Shown: positions 11,526 through 23,900, counted from the first letter of the stretch. The stretch: DNA of 64,000 bases from Phanerodontia chrysosporium (GCA_001910725.1 MJGA01000011.1:868001-932000), one strand, 5' to 3'. Numbers and translations: made by a program. Notes: generated from the sequence alone by a model not told the origin.

Positions 11526-12923
11526 TTACACATGCGGAATGAACCTGGTCCACGAGACCGTCTCGAGCGCACTGGCAGGCAGCTTCCTGAGCTCCATAAG
11601 CGAGAGGATAATGAGTGCGGAGCGGGAGTTGGTGTAGAGCACCGACCCTGGGAGCGTCGCCAGAACCGTTGCAACGCCGAGGCCGACTCGGCGCCAGACG
11701 CCCTTCGGGTCCGCGTGGAAGACGCGGTCGATGACGAACACCGCAATGTGGCGACCGAGGAACATGTACGGCGGTGCGGCGGTGATGACCATCGTGGCTG
11801 CGCGCCACGTCCAGCGCTCAATGTCCGTCGGGAACAGGAAGCCCCAGGCGATGAAGTGCAGCCCGCCGAAGATGGTCGTGACGACTGTGAGGACCAGACA
11901 CGTCCCGGTCGGCGCGCCGCTGCGCGAGAGATTCGTGATCACGGCCCGCACGCTTCCAAAAGGGTCGCGGAAGAGGTTGGGTCGGTACTTGTACAGTAGC
12001 GAGAGGAGGTCGCGGAAGACGTCCGTCGGCGTCAGTTCTTTCTCCGGATCCTCTGCCCCTTCTCTATCCTTTCTCAGCTCCTCCTCCACCATGAATGTCG
12101 ACGCAGCAGCCAAGTCTTCAATCGCCATGCCGGAGCCACCATCCTCAAACTTGGATTCACGCTCTTCCTTGGCTGGGAGTAGCACGAGAGTGATGGGTGT
12201 CCCCACCTCGATTGGCTTCTTGCTCCAGAAGCCGTAGGTGAGAAAGTTGAGCACTGCGAAGGCTAGGGTGACGATCTCGAGCTCGGTGACGGCCAGATGT
12301 TGTATGAAGCGAGCGAGGATCTGTATTATGAACCAAGTTGTCTGAAGGACAACGAAGCCCTTGGATATCAGATCACCCTTGCTCTTGTCGTTGATAACGT
12401 CTTCTGTAATCAGTGAGAGGTCGACGCGTCCGGCTTTCGCAAGTTTGTGAAGCATCGCCGGGGAGAGGGCGCCGACGTCGTCGTACCCCACCTGCCCGTC
12501 AGGCTTGGGTTTCGCGAGTTTAAAGCCGCCCATGATAGCGAAAAACGCATGCGTCAACCCCCACCGCGCCTCGGATGGCAGGTCTAGGTCTGTCCAGCAG
12601 CCATTAGCACACGTAGGGCGTTGATACGACGTGGAAAACACACCTTGGAACTTCCTCTTCCACTCAAGTGCTTCTTCAAATTCCATGATCGCCATGAAGG
12701 CCATGAATTCTGGCGTAAAAAACGCAACGATGGTTGTCCAGACATGATTCGCGAGGCTGATATACCATGAAATGCCTGGCGGTGGGATATCACGATGGAG
12801 GGCAGCTCAGGTGCACGCCACGATGACGGACAGACAGCTCCAGACGATGTCGGACACCGTGCGGCAGTTGTTAATATCTGTACACGACGTGCTAGTCGCG
12901 AAGGCAGGCCCATCCGTGGTCAT
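11526..12923 (-). CDS. Multi-pass membrane protein of an expanded agaricomycete family, carrying an in-frame stop
   Basis: Function unknown. The family shows a Cys-containing N-terminus (NCRT), a segment WSCLSVIVACTW followed by a His and IPPPG, then FFTPEFMAFMAIMEFEEALEW, LTHAFFAIMGGF, a soluble middle and several C-terminal membrane helices (LTVVTTIFGGLHFIAWGFLFP, WRAATMVITAAPPYMFLGRH, SRSALIILSLMELRKLP). All are present here. In the segment VIVACT*AALHRDIPPPG a TGA (around 12811) stands where Trp is expected, with no GT-AG pair that would remove it. Translation could restart at methionines near 12704, losing the N-terminus. The upstream signal-peptide exon was not found with confidence; the start at 12923 is provisional. 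Possibly a recent pseudogene. Confidence 0.65.
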
Positions 12924-13850
12924 GTTGGAGTCATCGCGGGCGATAATTGGGACGCGTATGTACCTCCGCCCTGGTTGAGGAGGTGGGTGAGCAAGAACAA
13001 TGCAAGGGTCATCGCGGATGGAAGGTCGTCATGGCTAGCCTGGACATGGGACGATCATGTTATATCTTCTGTCGTTCTTCGTAGCTCTTGCCGATATGAG
13101 ATAGGTCCCCGTACGGCCGGAGTGATGCACGTTGAACGCTAAGCTCAAGGTTGAGCACTGCCAGAAATCATGATCTTATCAACACGCCCAGTGCGTGCAG
13201 CAACTGCGCTGCCTCTGCAGGGTACGAGGAGCCTCCTGCTTCAGAGTACACTGCCTGCTATAGGTGCATTTCGATAAAGAACTTCCAAGTTTTGCTGGGA
13301 GAAGGTGCCAGGCAAAGCCGACTGTGGGAACCACCTGTACAACGACGGCGTTGTGCATCCATGCCAGCGGCTATGCGCAGCGTCTGAGTGGCCCGGCGAA
13401 GGTTACGCGATGCGGCAGACAAGCTTCGAGCAGATAGCGTCTGTCAGCTGTCTGAACAACTGAGACTGGACAGAATCAAACTGCGGGAGAACTCCTTGTT
13501 AATTAACATGAACCCGACGGGCCTCCAATTGAACAGTTAGCCTCAAGATCTACGTTTGACTCGTTCGTAAGTCGACGCACCTATACAAGTAATAGTCGAG
13601 CGAATGGGCAGGATACCATGGGAGAAGGACCGCGATGTCAAGCTCGAGGACGCGGCGTGAAACAGCGCGGGCAGGAGCGTGACTGAGTATCCTTGTCACG
13701 TTACTGGTTACGCTGAGGTAATACTGCTTAGTAAGGACGTTTCGGGATAGATGAGGTCATACCCCGTTCTGGAAGGCGTCGTGGTTTGTCCATGCATCGC
13801 CCGTGCATCGCTTTGGGCCGCGACATCCAGCATTCACCTCATCCACCACC
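12924..13850. other. Intergenic
   Basis: About 930 bp between two divergent genes. The left end may hold the missing first exon of the membrane protein (a hydrophobic frame MTLALFLLTHLLNQGGG lies near 13010). Nothing else was recognised. Confidence 0.35.
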
Positions 13851-14518
13851 ATGAAAGTCCTGATACTTGGTGCTACCGGTCCCTGCGGCCAGCTGCTAGT
13901 GCAAGAGGCTCTAGCAGCCGGTCATTCCGTAGTGATCCTCGCCCGCTCGCCCAAGAAACTCCCTGAATCGATCACTTCGAACCCGTCCGTGACCATCGTT
14001 GAAGGACCGCTCACCGATGCAGAGCTCATCAACAAGACCATAGCCGGCGTGCAGGCAGTACTATCTGTCCTGGGCCCGCCGGTGACGATCACCAGCGGGC
14101 TGACATACCCCTCTGACACGCCGATCGCAAAGGCATACGCTCTGTTATCGACGCGATGAAGCGCCACGGCGTGCGGCGCATCATCCTCCTCGGCACGACG
14201 AGCATCACCGACCCAAACGACCACTTCAGCGTTGCCTTCAAGACGATTGTCACCGGAGTCAACGTCTTCGCGCACGGCGCGTACAAGGAGTTTGTCGCCA
14301 TCGGCGAGCTCTTCCGCCGCGAGGGAGACGGGCTGGAGTGGACGATCGTGCGCGTGCCTATCCTGCACGATGGGAAGAGCAAAGAGGTTGTGGTGGGATA
14401 TGTCGGAGACACGCATAGAAAGCCTGTACTGTCGAGGGCGGCATTCGCTGCGTGGGTGATGCAAGAGCTGGATAAAGGAGAGTGGGTAGGCAAGGTCCCC
14501 CTCATAACCTCCCCGTGA
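13851..14518 (+). CDS. NAD(P)-binding atypical SDR (NmrA-like/flavin reductase-like), frame broken by one base
   Basis: Rossmann-fold protein. The start MKVLILGATGPCGQLLVQEAL contains the GATGxxG dinucleotide motif of atypical short-chain dehydrogenases; a VVILARSP strand, VEGPLTD, VLSVLGPP and RRIILLGTTS follow in the order usual for the family, and the C-terminal half has LEWTIVRVPIL. The first frame ends in LSTR* at 14159 while the second begins MKRHGVRRI at 14156. The overlap rules out an intron, and one missing G near 14144 would give AYALVIDAMKRHG. Either a one-base assembly error or a young pseudogene. Substrate unknown. Confidence 0.75.
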
Positions 14519-14772
14519 TGCCAATGATCAACGCAAATGATGAAATGTAAGTCATTGTTCTCCATGTATACTTTGGTCATTCGATCACTGATCAGGATAA
14601 TTCGCAGGATAATTCGCTCTCGTCTCACACACCCAGCATGTTCGCTTTCTCTCCGGTATCGAAGGTTATCCAATGTTCAAGCACGAGCTTATAGAGTCAA
14701 GGAACCCGGATAATAAGATGTAGCTTATTGTAACAAATGCGCGACCTCTATCTCTCTATAGCCCTATACGCG

Positions 14773-15286
14773 TCACTGCCTGGACTTCGGCTTGCGCGGC
14801 CTGCCCCAAGCCTGGTTCTCGTCCTCGAGCTCCTGTGCCTGTGGAGAAAAATGCATGATAAACATCGCTGACTACGTGCATCCGAATGGTGCACTTACGA
14901 ATAAGCCGAGATCAAAATTCGACGAGTGTGCAGTGCAGGGCTGGAGAATTACGGGATAAGCACAGATGATCTACAGAATGTACGGTAACTTACGAGGTAA
15001 AGAGTAGAAGACAGAGTTGTGGTCTTTTCGGAGAACGAGCTGTAATTGCTCGCGTCGGTGTCTGAGTGCGTTACAGATGCTGACTAAAGTACAAAGTGAT
15101 TGTCAACATGGGTATAGGGTATGAGCCGAAAGTTGTCGACTCACCCTGAACGAGGACCACGACATGCGGGAGCTCGATGTACGCTTCAATTTTGTGTAGT
15201 AGAGGTGGTGGGTTCGAGAAGTGGAGGGTGGTAGAATATGAGTGAGAAGGCGATGCTGAAGCTGCTGCACAACCTCCCCACTGCAA
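14773..15286 (-). CDS. Small conserved-looking hypothetical protein
   Basis: I do not recognise the family. Four exons join in phase with good signals: exon 1 from 15286 ends VVVLVQ|GTGAGT; exon 2 encodes SICNALRHRREQLQLVLRKD; exon 3 encodes CTAHSSNFDLGLF; exon 4 encodes AQELEDENQAWGRPRKPKSR and the stop at 14773. The product is about 112 residues with a hydrophobic first third, a helical basic middle and a Lys/Arg-rich end. Consistent splice phases across three introns of 48-60 nt argue for a real gene. A TTATATAC motif lies just upstream at 15290. Confidence 0.55.
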
Positions 15287-16350
15287 GGTGTCTTATATAC
15301 ACCTCTTCGTCAGAGCGTCCGCTCCAGACTTTCGCAACGTCAAACTCTGTCAAGCGCATGACCCAACGTCTATTTCGTCGCGCCTCGAACGCTTATTCCA
15401 TCCCCACCAGCACTTTACACGAGACACCTACCATATCCGCGCACAGATACCCACACATCCACGCGCCGCCACCGGCACCCGCGCTCGCTGCAGAAGCGTC
15501 ACGAGACGCGGCCCAGCGCGAGCCTGTCAGCGCGGCCACGTCGTGGGAGCACCGTGCCGGATGCGCGATGCTGCGTCAGCGGAAAGTGCGGCCTGGGAAC
15601 GCGCGAGTGTGCTGGCGCGCACCGCGGTACGCTCAAGGTACGCGCGGGACCACGCCTTGAATGGTGTGGCCGCTCGCACGGCGAGGACGAGAGCGCGCGG
15701 ATGGCGGGCCTCGTCGCGGACTCGATGTTGCACAGTTGCGCTGGAGATACGCCGTCTGGCCAGCGGTGTATGGGATGGTTGTCCGCGGAGCGATGTGACG
15801 TGGCGATCGTGAGAGCAGGGTGCCGAACCTTGGAGGGCCGGGTGAATGTGCTCGTATTGAGGCGGTAGAGACATGCGCAGCTGCAGCGTCTGGCGACGCG
15901 CAGCACTGCACACGAGGATCTCCGAACAGTCAGAAAGCTGCAGGAAGTCGAGCTTGTGGCGGCGATCAGAACAGCATGCTCTCTTAGAGTGAGAAAAGGT
16001 CATGCTTTTCGCACGACAGAGAAAACGCCCGTCAACTCCGAGCCTCAACGGAATAAACTTGTGACGCACCTGGTCAAGCACACCATCCTCTCTCACCATT
16101 TCAGAGCTATTGCAAACTTGGGCGTTGGTTCTGAAGATCTTCATGTCCTCAGGCTGTGTGAATCTAGCTGCGGAAGCTGAGATAGAAGGGGTGTCGAACG
16201 TCCATATGCAATAGCCGTTGTACATTAAGGATTACATGCAATACGGGGATAGATAGATAGCTCCGCAGGTGGACGAACCAATAATCTAGGGCCTGTACTA
16301 TACCTCTTGGCAAGAGAAGGAGCGTGGGTGTAGGGTCCAGGCGAAGCAGG
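15287..16350. other. GC-rich stretch without a recognised gene
   Basis: Frames of up to 230 codons exist on both strands (for example minus 15527-16225), but they are Arg/Ala/Ser-rich, lack motifs and look like by-products of high GC. It sits between the start of the small hypothetical gene and the 3' end of the carrier gene. Confidence 0.35.
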
Positions 16351-17835
16351 CTATGTAGCAGGGAAGAACGTCCGCCAGCCTTTTTTGAGTTGCTGCGGCG
16401 AGGTGAGGAACAGCGCCATATAAGATGAAACGTAATTGTGGCGTACCTCAAAGAAGACGAACATCAGCACGGTGTTGGGCCCCAGGCGGATAAACGCAGG
16501 TGTCCAGCCCTTGAAGAGGAACTTCGGACCCTCTTCGCGTAGTGACCGCTTAAGCACCTCTACCGCTGATTCATTTGAGGACTGCACGAGAGCGTGAGGC
16601 AGTGTATGCGCGAGTAAAGCGTGTAGAGAACTTACTGCAGACATGAGGCGCGACCTCAGCACATCTGCGGGGGCACACACAGCTGTTGGTGGGTGACTCA
16701 GCATCGCTGCAGAAATGGACAGTTCAGTCAACGTACTGGTCGCGATTGTTCCGGCAAGGCAGCTAGAGACGGTGTGGCACCACAAGTTGTCCTCGAATTG
16801 ATAGTGCAGGAGAGGCAAGCGGTGTGTCAAGAGCGTGGTCTTGACGAAGTCATATCTGTATGCAGCAGTAAGGGCAGGTTGACGCCAAAGTATAGCTTCA
16901 GTGCGTACGATCCTACTTGCGAGGCCTAATTCGAGTCAGCTAAAAATGCCTTTCGGACAAGTTCAACTACTCACGTTCATCAGGACCGCTCGTGTCTATG
17001 TGCTTGGTGAGTATACAATTGCTGTATTATAGCTATCAGACCTACCGTATTCGGCCCTAATCCGCGAGCAAGGCCCTTGAGACCTTCTTCCTTAATGAGG
17101 CTCACGAGGCCCGTCAGGACATTCGAGTAGTTGTACCTTTGCTCTGGTGGTTTTATTGAATCGCTCGTCATACGAACCAGCAAGATGTCTGCTTGATTGT
17201 CAGTACAAGGTCGCCATGATCTCACTTGTTCCACACGCACCTGCAGGGTTCCCGGCAATGCCGCCTGCTCCACCCGCGACCATGGCACCCAAGATTAACT
17301 GTGTGGTCGAGGGTTTACCCTTTCTTGAAAGCACCTCCTTGAATTTCTCGTATGCACCGAGTCGAGTGAGGGAATAGGTCATTTGCCGGAGAATGGAAGC
17401 CGAGAGACCGGTGTAGAGACTCCGAAATCCTGATTGTGAGACAGTTGCACGGATGACAGAGAGCATGCCTGGACGCGGTTGGCCCGATGTGGGCGCGATG
17501 GTTTGGAGGCGGCTTCATCGTACATTCGAGTTGTCAGACGTCGCCAAAATGCAGGTAGACAACCTTACACTTTGGTCAAATCTAAAGGATGGGTGCAGGC
17601 TGCTGCCACTGTACAAAGAGTGAGACATGAGGTGGTGAGGGACGTATACGGATACGCACTGGAAGCCCCCACGCCTGGCGTGCCCGATGCAAGGTTAGAA
17701 TATCCATGGCGTGTCCGGTGAATTTAGGACTAACCTCCGAGCCTGTACGAGGGTGTGAGGTCATGAGTCCGGGGTGCGGTGAGCAAAGGGCATAGCGACT
17801 GACCAGAAGGGATACGTCTGCTGGGTGTGTGTCAT
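16351..17835 (-). CDS. DIC1: Mitochondrial dicarboxylate-type carrier (SLC25 family)
   Basis: Inner-membrane carrier, likely exchanging malate or succinate for phosphate (family knowledge). Three repeats are visible with signatures HPLDLTKVRLQT, NPADILLVRM and APADVLRSRLM, each followed by a second helix with the usual glycines (FRSLYTGLSASILRQ, LKGLARGLGPNT, PKFLFKGWTPAFIRLGPNT). The DILLVRM second signature and SMAAACTHPLD favour the dicarboxylate or oxoglutarate subgroup. Start ATG at 17835 gives MTHTQQTYPFW. I count 12 exons; exon 2 has only 8 nt (17735-17742) and exon 3 only 15 nt (17660-17674), needed to read YPFWLGGVGASMAAACTHPL. The protein is about 300 residues, normal for SLC25. Confidence 0.9.
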
Positions 17836-18369
17836 TTCTGTGCAATCAGGCCGAGGGCTCTGCCTGAGTCTTGTCGGGGTGTTCTACGGGGAGCCGGCTT
17901 TATAATGAGAGTGCATGCCTGAGCCTGACCTCGACCGTGGACGGGGTTGTAATGCTTCCAGCGGCCATCAGTGCCGATGCGCGCGCCGCAGCCGTTATTC
18001 CGAACGCGAGGGCCAAGATTAGCATGTTGCACGACGACGAGACACGATATGCGGGACGGCAGTGAGGAGACAAGGCTGCCATTGGCTTGCTGGACGCGAG
18101 AGAACAGTAATATTCGGATTTCTTGCCCATTCATTCGTAGTGCACGCCCTATCCAGCCTGCGTGACCTCCAGAAAGGCGCCCAAGATGCCCGCGCCTGGC
18201 CGGCGCCGGCCTTAGCGCTGGCCGGCCGGGCCCGTGCGCACAGGTTGGATTTCCACGCGTCGTTTTCTCCTCCTCCACCACCACCTCCGCTACTCTCTTC
18301 TTTGTTTTCTGCTTCCTCGTCGTCTCGCCGCCAGCCCCGACACCCCCGACACCGCATACAACAAGCAAA

Positions 18370-20589
18370 ATGAGCGCACACGACAACGAGGAGCTTATCG
18401 ACTACGAGGACGAGCACGACGTTGTCACCAATGGCGCCCCCGCACAGGCCGCGAGCTCTGTCGCTGTTGCGCAGCCAGCTGCCGACGGGGTTGCAGGAGA
18501 GGACAAGAAAAACTTTTCCGGCATCCACTCAACGGGTTTCAGGTACGCGTACACGCGCCATACAACCATTGGAGCTGTCGACTCATCACCATCGCCACAG
18601 GGATTTCCTCTTGAAGCCTGAGCTTCTGCGCGCCATTTCTGACCTTGGTTTCGAGCATCCATCCGAAGGTGATTACGCCACTTGATTGATATGAACCAGG
18701 TTCTGACGCAGTCACAGTTCAACAGGAGTGCATTCCCCAGGCCGTCCTTGGAATGGACGTACTTTGCCAGGCCAAGTCTGGACACGGTAAAACCGCGGTC
18801 TTCGTTCTTGCCACGCTTCAGCAACTCGAGCCTGTGAATGGCGAGGTCTCCGTCCTCGTCATGTGCCACACTCGTGAGCTGGCGTTCCAGATCAAGAACG
18901 AGTACACCCGGTTTGCCAAGTACATGCCTGATGTGCGGATCAGCACCTTCTTCGGTGGAATTGGCATCGACAAGGACAAGGCTCTGCTCGCGGACAAGTC
19001 GAAATGCCCCCACATCGTTGTCGGAACGCCCGGTCGCCTCAACGCGCTTGTCAGGGACAAGTCCCTTGATGCTTCCAAGGTCAAACACTTCGTACTGGAC
19101 GAGTGCGACAAAATGCTCGAACAGCTTGGTTAGTCATCACTCGCATTTCGGCGTTACTCCAACACTCTGTCACCTGGGCGTGCACGCTACATCCGTGCTG
19201 TTCCCTTTGCTTGCATCCGCACCCCGACCTTGTGGGTTTCATGAAGCTGTTGTCGCGATGTCTCCTGTCTGCCGCGTCTTGGGCGGCGCTGAAGCATCCC
19301 CTGCACCCCCGCGATATAATCTGGCAACCGGTCGGCCGGACCTGTTACGGAATTCGTCGTCGAGGTTGAGGAGGGCGAGAGAACAGTAGCGGAGGAAGCG
19401 GACAACGCTGTCGAGTCGATTGCCCCTCAAGAGGCGGCGGCAATCCCGAGACGAAGACTCACATTGGTCGTGGCCGTGTCGCACGCTTTCGTTCATGCTC
19501 ACTTTTGCTTTGACCCTGCCTGCGTTTATACTTGCCTGCTCTCCGTGTCGACGATTCATCTCACCTGCAAATCCGTTCCCACCAGACATGCGTCGCGACG
19601 TTCAAGAGATTTTCCGCGCCACTCCCCACCACAAGCAAGTCATGATGTTCAGTGCGACCTTGGCGAAGGAGATCCGGGTTACGTGCAAGAAGTTCATGCA
19701 AAACGTGCGTTCTCCACGTGTTTGGTTCTGTATTGGAACTCAAGATTATGTCAACAGCCACTCGAGATCTTCGTCGACGACGAGACCAAGCTCACGCTGC
19801 ACGGTCTCCAGCAGCACTATGTCAAGCTTGAGGAAGTTGGCAAGAACAGGAAATTGAACGAGCTTCTTGATACTCTGGAATTCAACCAGGCAAGTTCCTC
19901 TTTTGGTATGTTGCCATGCTTTCAGGCTTACCACGTTGCTCGCAGGTCGTCATCTTTGTCAAGTCTGTGGCACGTGCCATTGAGTTGGACAAGCTTTTGG
20001 TCTCGTGCAACTTCCCGAGCATCTCTATTCATTCCGGACTCAGTCAAGAGGAACGGTGAGTTGACTTGAATGCCCATATCTGGGTAAGCCGCTGATGATC
20101 GCGCAGTATTGCTCGGTACACTGCCTTCAAGGCGTTCGAGAAGCGTATCCTTGTCGCCACTGACATCTTTGGTCGTGGTATCGATGTCGAGCGCGTGAAC
20201 ATTGTCATCAACTACGATTGCCCTCCCGACGCCGACAGCTACCTGCACCGTGTCGGGTACGTGACCATCTGGCCTGGTTCCGCAGTCCTGGACTAAAGAG
20301 GTCTTTTCCAGTCGTGCCGGCCGTTTCGGTACCAAGGGTCTTGCGATCACCTTTGTGTCGTCCGAGAGCGACCAGCAGGTGATGGCTCAGATCCAGGCCC
20401 GGTTCGAGGTGGCTGTCCCTGAGCTGCCCGACCACATTGACCCCGCCAGCTACAGTGAGTGGTTTCGCCTGGAATGGGTGGAGCGGATGCTGACGCCGGG
20501 CGATAGTGACGTCTTAATTGTGTGTCCTCTGCGTTTCTGTTGTTTGTCTAGTCGCTCGCGTAGAGTATGCTTTCTTCATGAATCTGTAA
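18370..20589 (+). CDS. SUB2: ATP-dependent RNA helicase SUB2/UAP56
   Basis: DEAD-box helicase for spliceosome assembly and TREX-coupled mRNA export in the nucleus. The N-terminus has the acidic EELIDYEDE motif typical of Sub2. Then come the Q-motif region ([28 protein letters not shown]), Walker [20 protein letters not shown], motif Ia (HTRELAFQI), GTPGRL, motif II as DECD (the Sub2 signature), [20 protein letters not shown] and [13 protein letters not shown]. Walker A has His where Sub2 proteins usually have Met. The last exon is predicted to end at 20589 after splicing TAC A|GTGAGT...CTAG|TCGCTCGC; the exact C-terminus is uncertain. One intron (19129-19585) is 457 nt, far longer than the others. 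Confidence 0.92.
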
Positions 20590-20921
20590 CTGTACGATGT
20601 CCCCCTCCTCCGTTGAAATGGATTCTGGTGTATACAAACGTGCCTGTGCGGCGACGAGTGCGGGGCGGGATCACATACTGGGGTTAGGGGTGCCTCGATC
20701 GTCGCGGGCCTCGACCACGGGTGGGCTGTATGATGTCATTTTGGCGGTATTTTTTGAGAAATTGGAGGGAAATGCAGCCAGGAAACCACCATCGAGGTAT
20801 GTAGGCCTTCGCCAAGCGGGCGCTTGTCGCATACCTTGAATCTTGTCACTCTCTCCTCGGACGGTCGCATCCTCCTCCACTTCCCCAGAGGCCTGCAGCC
20901 GACCGTTCCCATCCCTCTGCC

Positions 20922-23900
20922 ATGCGCAGAAAGTACGCCCAGCCTGCCCTGCCCAACCTTTTCTTCAGGGATGGCGTCCTCTCTGTGCCTGGCTACGCTT
21001 TCGAGAAGGTTAGTCATCCATCCGCACTCGTCCTCTGCCCCCGCACGCTCATGCCCAAAATCAGGCAGTGCCATGGGAGGACACCGGCAGCATGACCCAG
21101 CTCGCCGAGGGCCTCAGTCTCAAGGACGGCTCCAGCGTGCTCGCCAAGATAGCCTCTGCCCACTCCAACGCATCTATGTGCATCGAACGCGAGGCCCACA
21201 TGCAAGTACACCCCCATTTTGTTCCCGTCTGACGTGCTTACGCCTCTTCCCAGTCTCGAACGTATGTCGGGAAGCATAGACAGCTCAAATGTCGCCCTCC
21301 GCATGATCGACTTCTTCAACATCCCCAAGCCAACGGCGACTGTGTCGTCCTCCTGCTCGTGCACCCCGGCCACAATCTCCTCGGCCGCTACTTCCCACCC
21401 GCCAAGGTCAACGACCTCCTCCTCGCAGAAGTGTCGCGCCCGCGGCCGTCCACGTCCCACGGGGACGTGTACATGATGGGTGTCGACGAGCCAGACATGA
21501 TGGAGGACATGGAGCCTATGGAAGTGATGGATTTGGCGTCCTTCCTCGAGTGAGTGCCTGCGCAGCTCTAGTAGCCCCTGCTTGACTCCCTGACGCCGCG
21601 CAGATTTGCGATACAAGCCACGCGTGCGCTCGAGCTCATACACAAGTACGTGTTCACGCGCTCCCTTGCCCGTCCGCCATCGCTCAACCCCCTCTGCAGG
21701 TTTGGGATCATCCACCGCGAAGGTGCGCCAATTGTCAATCTCCGATCGTGTGTGTGACACGCCACTGACCCGCGTTGCGCGCCGGTGACAGTGCGTGCGA
21801 ACGCCTTCCACCTGAACGCGCACAGCGGCCTCGTGCGCCTCGTGCACTTTGGCAACCGCGCTGTCTCGCTCGAGCAGTTCGGCGTGCCGTCCGCGTTCGT
21901 GCTGCGCTCGGATGCGTTCGAGGAGGCGAAGAAGCTCAAGGTCAAGGAGGCCCTTTGCTACCTCGGTGCGTGCCGCCCGCTGATGTAGCCTTTGCGTCGA
22001 TCGTCCGCTCAACCAGGCACTCCCGCAGCCCCCGAGCAGACCGGCGGCATGGAGTCGACGACGGAGGACCAGCGGACGGACTTGTACTCGCTTGGCGTCC
22101 TGTTCTGGACGCTCCTCGTCGGCCGCGGCACGCTCCCCTTCGAGGGCGGTCCGCTCGAGTTGCTACACGCTATCGTCCAGAAACGGCCGATGCCCGTCCA
22201 CGAGGTGCGGCGCGACGTGCCACAAGTGTTAGCTCTTATAATCGACAAGGTACGTACCGCCTGTGCGGATCCGCGAAGAGTGCTCAGGGTCTCACATGGA
22301 TGTGATCGGCACAGCTTCTCGCGAAGTCGCCGGACGCGCGGTACCACAGTGCCTACGGCCTTAAAGCCGATCTTCTGCAGTGTCAACGTCTATTGCTAAA
22401 CTCAGTTACCCTTGCAACGGAGCAGGTGTCGGCGGAAGTGTGTAGATTTATTAGTGATAATATTGTCGCTTTGCTCACGCTTTGCAGCTTATACCCTTCT
22501 TTGAGATTGGAACACAAGATCGGTACAGCGTATGTGCATCGCTCATCCAAGTATAGCCAATTCATTAACTGTTCACTCAATACAGGAATTCACTATCCCA
22601 TCACCTCTGGTAAGTGGCTCAGGGTGCGCCTCATGGTGATGCTGATCAGCGAGCCCGGCAGTTTGGGCGTGAGAGAGAATTGGAAACGATCCGCAACGTT
22701 ATTCGAAATGCATCAACAAGCTTTTCGCGCCATCTCGGCACCTCGAACAGCTCCGTCGTCATCAGCTCGTCTAGCCACGGCACAGGCGCGGACGACCACT
22801 CCGAGTCGAGCTCGTCGAAGAGCGACAACCTGATGTCCACCGGCAGCAGCCTTCCTGCCCCGACGCCGACGCACCTCCCGCCAACTTTTGCAAGTCGGAG
22901 TAACGAGAACGGTAACGGGTCACGGGGGAGCCCGAGTGCTGATTCAACGGGTCCGCGATTGCTTAGCTCGAGAGAGAACTCTTTGCTGAGTCCGGCGATA
23001 TCAGACAGTGATGGGCTAAGGCGCGTTGCGCTGGGACCGACGTCGCGTCGTGCGCGTACGCACGCCGTCATCGTCGTGGGTCCTCCTGGGTAGGTGCTTG
23101 GAGTAGTAATGGCGAGTGGTTGTTGACCGATCTTTGCAGAGCAGGGAAGAGCTCCCTGATCCTGGCCCATCAGGCGAAATGGCGGTGTAAGTGAAGCTTT
23201 CTCAGCTATTCGAGCCGTAGCTCATCTTTCGTTAGCCCACGGCCTCTGGGGCCAGTGCAAATTCCAAGAATCCGAGGCCGCGCCTTTTGCGTCCCTAGTG
23301 AGTGCCCGGCCCCTGCTGACACCCGCGCTTCACTAACCCACGGCAACAGCTGTCCTGCCTGTCGTCGGTGCTGCGGCAGCTGATCGTGTTCCACACGGAC
23401 TTGCACCGGTTCGTGACGTCGCTGCGCGCGAGGCTCGGGCCGCAGCTGCAGAACGTGCCGCTGCTGTACCAGGGCGTGCCCGAGCTCAAGGACATCCTCG
23501 CCCTCTTCGACATCAGCCTCGACACGCCGCAGGAGGCGCTCGAGACGCACGAGCTGCGCGCGCGCTTCGAGAGCCTCGTCGAGAGCGTGTTCTCCGTCCT
23601 CGCGGAGACGCGGTTGTTTGCGCTCTTCTTGGATGACCTCCAGGACGCGTCGACCTCGTCCCTGGACCTTATCCGTGCGCTTGTGAATTCGAGGAGTCGG
23701 CTGTTAATCTTTGCGACCGTCCGCGTCGACACACCGTATGTGATCCCTACATTCGCCTGTATTTCAGCTGACGTTCTCCGCAGAGAGGTTCTGGACAGGC
23801 TCAAGCCCATATTCAACACACGCTCTTCAACATGGATCCACCTAGAGCCTCTCAACTTCTCAGCCGTCTCAACGCTTGTCTCCCGGACACTGCGCCGATC

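Noticed and set aside
15527..16225. Minus-strand frame of 232 codons
   Set aside because: Arg/Ser/Ala-rich with no motifs; GC-rich shadow frames of similar length occur on the other strand.
19103..19389. Frames inside the long SUB2 intron
   Set aside because: No similarity or start context; flanked by matching helicase exons with good donor and acceptor.
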